From Pleomorphomonas oryzae DSM 16300 (lineage in GTDB: Bacteria; Pseudomonadota; Alphaproteobacteria; Rhizobiales; Pleomorphomonadaceae): a DNA stretch of 64,000 nt. A program made the position numbers and the translations under genes. Below are positions 63,010 through 64,000 of the stretch, piece after piece. Numbering within the stretch: the stretch's first letter is position 1; every line of letters begins with the position of its first letter. The stretch is from contig NZ_AUHB01000012.1 of assembly GCF_000422965.1 (NCBI RefSeq), positions 1 to 64,000 of the forward strand. Reading direction: 5' to 3'. The notes under the pieces were generated by a model. The model was not told the origin of the DNA, searched no databases, and saw nothing but the letters and a program-made list of their open reading frames with translations.

Positions 63010-64000
63010 TCAGGAGAACAGTGCCTGTCGCTCGGCCTTGGTCATCTTGGCGAAGGGGTCGTCGACGTCCTTGCCTTGCCGTACCGTGTCCGACACTTCC
63101 TTCAGCGCCTCGATGGCGGTATCCACCGCCTCGGAGGCGATGGCGAGAGCTTCGTCGGTCGGCTCCTCGGCGGCTTCCGCCTCGTCCGGGGACGGCTCGA
63201 TGGCATCGAAATCGATGCTGTCGGCCAGCTCCGCAGCCGTTTCCGGCACGGCGTCAGCGGTATCGATGGCGTCGAAATCCAGGCTGTCGGCGAGCGCTGC
63301 GGCGGTCTCCGGCGTATCATCGCCGGTATCGATGGAATCGAAATCCATGCTGTCGGCAAGCGCTGCGGCGGTCTCCGGCGTGTCATCGCCGGTGTCGATG
63401 GCGTCGAAATCGATCTGACCGTCGGCTCCAACCATTGACGGGGCAGGGGCCTGACCGAGGCCGGCCATTGCGTCGATGCGGTCGAAGTCCAACTCATCGA
63501 TGGCATGGTGGGCCACCGCGTCGAGAGCCGCGCGATCGGCTTCGGCATCCTCGACCATCAGGTCGTCAACGAGATTCTGCTCGATGCCTTCGCCGGCCAG
63601 CGCCGGGCCGTTCAGGAGATGGGCATCCGGACGGTGGTCGTGGGCGTTGACGGCAACGCGGCGGTCAACCGACGACTTATGGACTTCGTCGTCGTCCATG
63701 CCCCAGATCTCGATCATCGCATTGATGCGGTTCTCGAGATAGCGCAGCACCTGCACGACCTTCTGCGTCCGCTGGCCGGTGAGGTCCTGGAACGAGCAGG
63801 CCATGTAGATGTTGGTGGTGAGGTTCTCGATCTCGTCACACAGGGCGTTGTCAGCGCCAGCCTCGCGCATCGTCCAGGCGAGTTCCTGAATCTTCTCGGC
63901 AGTGCCCAGGATTTCCGAAGTGGCGGCCTCGGTCTGCTCGACGACGGCATCGAGCTCATTGGATGCGCGATCGAAGCGGCTGAGCGGCGAACGGCCGTCG
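63010..64000 (-). CDS. cheZ: CheZ-type chemotaxis phosphatase, 5' end outside window
   Basis: CheZ dephosphorylates CheY-P to reset chemotactic signalling. The 329 visible residues include an N-terminal helical part (NELDAVVEQTEAATSEILGT) and the CheZ motif MACSFQDLTGQRTQKVVQVL with the catalytic Asp and Gln. A long acidic linker follows, and the protein ends in DPFAKMTKAERQALFS, the CheY-binding type tail. The linker holds three 22-residue repeats (63197-63394) of DFDAIDTGDDTPETAAALAD type. Upstream coding continues past base 64000, so the start is not seen. The right side may be a chemotaxis or flagellar cluster. Confidence 0.87.
   Translation of the reverse strand, partial: DGRSPLSRFDRASNELDAVVEQTEAATSEILGTAEKIQELAWTMREAGADNALCDEIENLTTNIYMACSFQDLTGQRTQKVVQVLRYLENRINAMIEIWGMDDDEVHKSSVDRRVAVNAHDHRPDAHLLNGPALAGEGIEQNLVDDLMVEDAEADRAALDAVAHHAIDELDFDRIDAMAGLGQAPAPSMVGADGQIDFDAIDTGDDTPETAAALADSMDFDSIDTGDDTPETAAALADSLDFDAIDTADAVPETAAELADSIDFDAIEPSPDEAEAAEEPTDEALAIASEAVDTAIEALKEVSDTVRQGKDVDDPFAKMTKAERQALFS
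63197..63418 (-). repeat. 66-bp tandem repeats within cheZ
   Basis: Three 66-base units begin at 63197, 63263 and 63329, with a partial fourth from 63395. They encode the 22-residue repeats of the linker. The last two full units differ by only a few bases, so this is probably a recent duplication. Confidence 0.9.

Noticed and set aside
63197-63418. 66-base tandem repeats as a possible CRISPR array
   Set aside because: The repeats are contiguous, without spacers, and lie in frame inside a CheZ-type gene.

Overview
The window is GC-rich, densely packed chromosomal DNA from an alphaproteobacterium, most likely of the Hyphomicrobiales (Rhizobiales). Supporting signs are a rhizobial-type acetolactate synthase and class I ketol-acid reductoisomerase, a BA14K-family surface protein, an LpxH-like hydrolase next to a GT4 glycosyltransferase, a CbbR-like LysR regulator, a CheZ-type protein and many small LysR, TetR and Lrp regulators. 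The genus cannot be fixed from the sequence. There is no prophage, complete insertion sequence, CRISPR array or rRNA operon. One tRNA gene, tRNA-Lys(CTT), is present.

Layout. 0-11 kb: branched-chain amino acid synthesis (acetolactate synthase large subunit at the left edge, ilvC at 9.6 kb), pdxJ, an aspartate/glutamate racemase with a divergent Lrp regulator, a chemoreceptor, fumC and a TetR regulator with a palindromic site. 11-23 kb: a second and third chemoreceptor, a hemerythrin-PAS-GGDEF diguanylate cyclase, a Nudix hydrolase, BA14K, PhzF, tRNA-Lys, a TetR/SDR pair, and scattered copper-type proteins (Cys-rich four-helix protein, DUF305, DUF411, a small Cys-rich secreted protein). 23-31.5 kb: D-lactate-type dehydrogenase, M24 peptidase, 5-oxoprolinase genes split into two convergent units (pxpB-pxpC against pxpA and two biotin-carrier-like genes), an MFS exporter, a Dabb protein and trehalose-phosphatase.

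31.6-42 kb: a PP2C-like phosphatase, a CbbR-like regulator, a YjhX-family toxin-like gene behind a structured leader, and an rpe-gph-cbbY operon. These are followed by an Lrp/DUF2000 pair, a 3-methyladenine glycosylase, three LysR/oxidoreductase-type units and a zinc-less alcohol dehydrogenase. 42-48.4 kb: a complete dipeptide ABC transporter operon on the minus strand (dppA, GNAT, dppB, dppC, dppD, dppF), with a hairpin terminator after dppA. 48.7-64 kb: a CYTH-CHAD protein, a Tat-type dienelactone hydrolase, an EamA permease, an isolated AT-rich FkbM methyltransferase gene, thiO-thiE-thiD, a LysR/cysteine hydrolase pair, pgi and pgl, the LpxH-like/GT4 pair, a YjfB-like motility protein, and a CheZ-type gene that runs off the right edge and carries a tandemly repeated acidic linker.

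How the parts fit. Several themes recur: chemotaxis and second-messenger signalling (three MCPs, GGDEF, CheZ, YjfB), copper or redox handling, sugar-phosphate metabolism with metabolite-repair phosphatases (rpe, gph, cbbY, pgi, pgl), and peptide or 5-oxoproline scavenging (dpp, M24 peptidase, pxp). The least ordinary items are the convergent 5-oxoprolinase locus with a biotin-carrier-like protein that lacks the biotin lysine, the AT-rich FkbM gene, the YjhX leader, the CheZ repeat linker, a palindromic site shared by the TetR and chemoreceptor upstream regions, and several palindromic intergenic elements. No single clearly new multi-gene system is proven by the sequence alone.
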